NCBI GenBank assembly: GCA_964544285.1
Contig: CAZJAQ010000059.1
Coordinates: forward strand, 1 to 8,421
Direction of reading: 5' to 3'
From: CAYGVX01 sp964544285
GTDB lineage: Archaea > Thermoproteota > Bathyarchaeia > Bathyarchaeales > SOJC01
Length of the DNA: 8,421 nt
Positions 7,219 through 8,421 of this stretch are shown here, piece after piece (position 1 is the stretch's first letter; each line of letters begins with the position of its first letter). The notes under the pieces are model-generated. The model saw nothing but the letters and a program-made list of their open reading frames with translations. It was not told where the DNA came from and did no database searches. A program made the translations under genes and the position numbers.

Positions 7219-7223
7219 AGGAG
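7219..7223 (+). promoter_or_regulatory. Ribosome binding site of the 102-residue gene
   Basis: AGGAG lies nine bases before ATG 7233. It supports this start and shows that the plus-strand transcript has a leader, unlike the divergent regulator. Confidence 0.6.
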
Positions 7224-7232
7224 CAGCGCACG

Positions 7233-7541
7233 ATGCAAGTTTGTGAAAATATAGCACAATGTGTCGACCTCACCTTCCCAAAAACCATAGAACACAACTC
7301 CATGAAATTACGCGTTGGCGAAGCAAGATTCATTGTCGCCACAGCAAATGGTTTACGAAACGGTCATGTGTTATTCTGGAATGAAAACGTTCAAATGGTC
7401 GAAAGGCTAGTTTTAGGAAAAGTCTACAAGTTTTCTGTCTTGGAGAAAAGCTGCAATGAAGGCATTCTCATGTTCTTCATTCCCAACTACACTAAATTCC
7501 ATGAGCTTACGCCGGAGGAAGCAAGGAACATTGAGTTTTAA
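7233..7541 (+). CDS. Hypothetical protein, 102 residues, partner of the DUF2130-like gene
   Basis: I do not recognise this protein. It has an ATG start with AGGAG nine bases upstream and ends at TAA 7539-7541. The sequence alternates short hydrophobic strands with turns (RFIVATAN, HVLFWNE, KVYKFSVLE, GILMFFIPN), which suggests a small mostly-beta domain, followed by a short acidic helical tail (LTPEEARNIEF). Cysteines at 4, 10 and 73 do not form a standard metal motif, and there is no signal peptide or membrane span. The next gene starts within its last codons, so the two are probably co-transcribed and translationally coupled, and the products may interact. Codon use is mixed, without the extreme strand bias of the left operon. 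That it is a real gene is supported by the promoter, the ribosome binding site and the downstream overlap; any function would be invention. Confidence 0.75.
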   Translation: MQVCENIAQCVDLTFPKTIEHNSMKLRVGEARFIVATANGLRNGHVLFWNENVQMVERLVLGKVYKFSVLEKSCNEGILMFFIPNYTKFHELTPEEARNIEF

Positions 7542-8421
7542 GGATGCGTTATGCCCCCTATGCAGTGCTAAACCGGTTAAATACTGTATTGACGACATAA
7601 ACCTGCAGTTCTTGCGGACACGTTCAAACGAAGGGAATCTGAATGAAATAGTCTCGCTAGGCAGGATAGTATGGACTCAAATCCCTGAGCTCAAATACTC
7701 TGCGGACTCCAAGAAAACAATCGAAGGATTATCCCAGATCATGCTCGAGAACATTCAGAAGCAGGTTAATGAAGCCCTTCGACCTATCCAGATCTTGACA
7801 GAGTCACTTCCAAGAACCGTGGAGAAACTGCCAGAAAGTGTAAGATTTGATCTGATGGAAAAGTTTACCGAACTTCAAGAGGTACTGTCAAGGGAATTTG
7901 AAACTCTCAGAAGCTATGCTCCAACAAGCAAAGACATGTCTGAGGCAATTCAAGTTATTGGAGATCGACTTGAAAACATAACAAAAAAGAACATCGACGA
8001 GATCGAAAAAGAACTGACGACAAAGTTCAAAGAAGCTCTTAGCAAAACAGGCTTTCCTGAACCTGAACAGATGAAGTTGCTAGCGCAATTGATACCCTCA
8101 ACACTGCCCTTGCTTGAAGAGCTACTGCGCTTCCAAAAGGTTCCCAAGGAAAAGGGAGATCGAGGCGAACTCGACTTGTTTCAAGAGCTCAGAGAATTTT
8201 ATCCTGAAGATGAATGTGAGCATCTAGGCCATTCGGGAGAAATTGACATTCTGGCAGTACCTAGGTTCAATGGATCAAATCTAGGTCACAAAATCCTTGT
8301 AGAATCAAAGAAGAACAGCAGCGGTTGGGATAGATCATTCATTCATCAAGTTAGGAATCAGATGCGGTTGAGAGGTGAGCGATTCGCTATTCTCGCTGTT
8401 GAAATGATGCCTAAAACAACT
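7531..8421 (+). CDS. DUF2130-like PD-(D/E)XK nuclease with N-terminal cysteine knuckle (cut by right edge)
   Basis: An open frame of 297 codons runs off the right edge. Near the N-terminus CPLC (8-11) and C19 look like a small zinc knuckle, though only three cysteines are visible. Residues about 60-205 are mostly charged helix, probably coiled coil. From about 205 the sequence resembles DUF2130, a family of predicted nucleases comparable to RmuC: KGDRGELDLFQEL (208-220), GEIDI with D239, then ILVESKK with E258 and K260, followed by a W266 region and ERFAILAVEMMP. D239 with E258-x-K260 fits a PD-(D/E)XK active site. DUF2130 proteins have no well-established role; DNA cleavage in defence or recombination control is inference. 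The start is taken as TTG 7531, overlapping the previous gene by 11 bases, with GGAGG at 7514-7518. ATG at 7501 or 7456 is in the same frame and possible. The C-terminus is missing. Confidence 0.8.
   Translation, partial: MSFKDALCPLCSAKPVKYCIDDINLQFLRTRSNEGNLNEIVSLGRIVWTQIPELKYSADSKKTIEGLSQIMLENIQKQVNEALRPIQILTESLPRTVEKLPESVRFDLMEKFTELQEVLSREFETLRSYAPTSKDMSEAIQVIGDRLENITKKNIDEIEKELTTKFKEALSKTGFPEPEQMKLLAQLIPSTLPLLEELLRFQKVPKEKGDRGELDLFQELREFYPEDECEHLGHSGEIDILAVPRFNGSNLGHKILVESKKNSSGWDRSFIHQVRNQMRLRGERFAILAVEMMPKTT

Noticed and set aside
1..8421. CRISPR arrays, tRNA or rRNA genes, insertion sequences
   Set aside because: No regularly spaced repeats, cloverleaf sequences, transposase motifs or terminal inverted repeats were found by reading both strands.

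Overview
The window reads as archaeal DNA. TATA-like boxes sit where archaeal promoters need them, one gene appears to be leaderless, the other starts follow GGAG/GGAGG-type sites, most starts are TTG or GTG, and arginine is mostly AGA/AGG in the genes read here. Nothing in the sequence fixes the species. An uncultivated or anaerobic archaeon is a reasonable guess but no more than that.

Left and centre (1-6711, all on the minus strand): a tightly packed three-gene defence-type operon. In transcription order it has (1) a UvrD/PcrA-type superfamily 1 helicase fused to a RecB-like PD-(D/E)XK nuclease with a four-cysteine Fe-S signature; (2) a very large type III Mod-like (beta-class) DNA adenine methyltransferase with about 500 residues in front of its DPPYNTG motif; (3) a superfamily 2 DEAD/DEAH helicase resembling type III Res subunits, cut by the left edge. 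Spacing between the genes is 1 and 7 bases. The simplest reading is a type III-like restriction-modification or related anti-invader system: the methyltransferase marks self DNA, the SF2 protein translocates or cleaves, and the helicase-nuclease processes or degrades DNA ends. That division of labour is inference.

Middle right (6712-7232): a 143-base spacer with a probable promoter for the operon, an imperfect inverted repeat and a possible micro-ORF. It is followed by a small winged-helix regulator on the minus strand, then an 84-base divergent promoter region whose single symmetrical TATA-like element could serve both directions and is flanked by an inverted repeat (AGTAGAmAA) that may be the regulator's operator.

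Right (7233-8421, plus strand): an unrecognised 102-residue protein, overlapped by a gene running off the right edge. The latter encodes a cysteine-knuckle, long helical middle and DUF2130-like PD-(D/E)XK nuclease domain. The regulator sits between the methyltransferase operon and this nuclease pair, so it may control one or both.

The most unusual bulk property is strand composition. Although all three left genes are read from the same strand, the SF2 helicase coding strand is A/C-rich and the UvrD coding strand is G/T-rich, with the changeover inside the methyltransferase gene.
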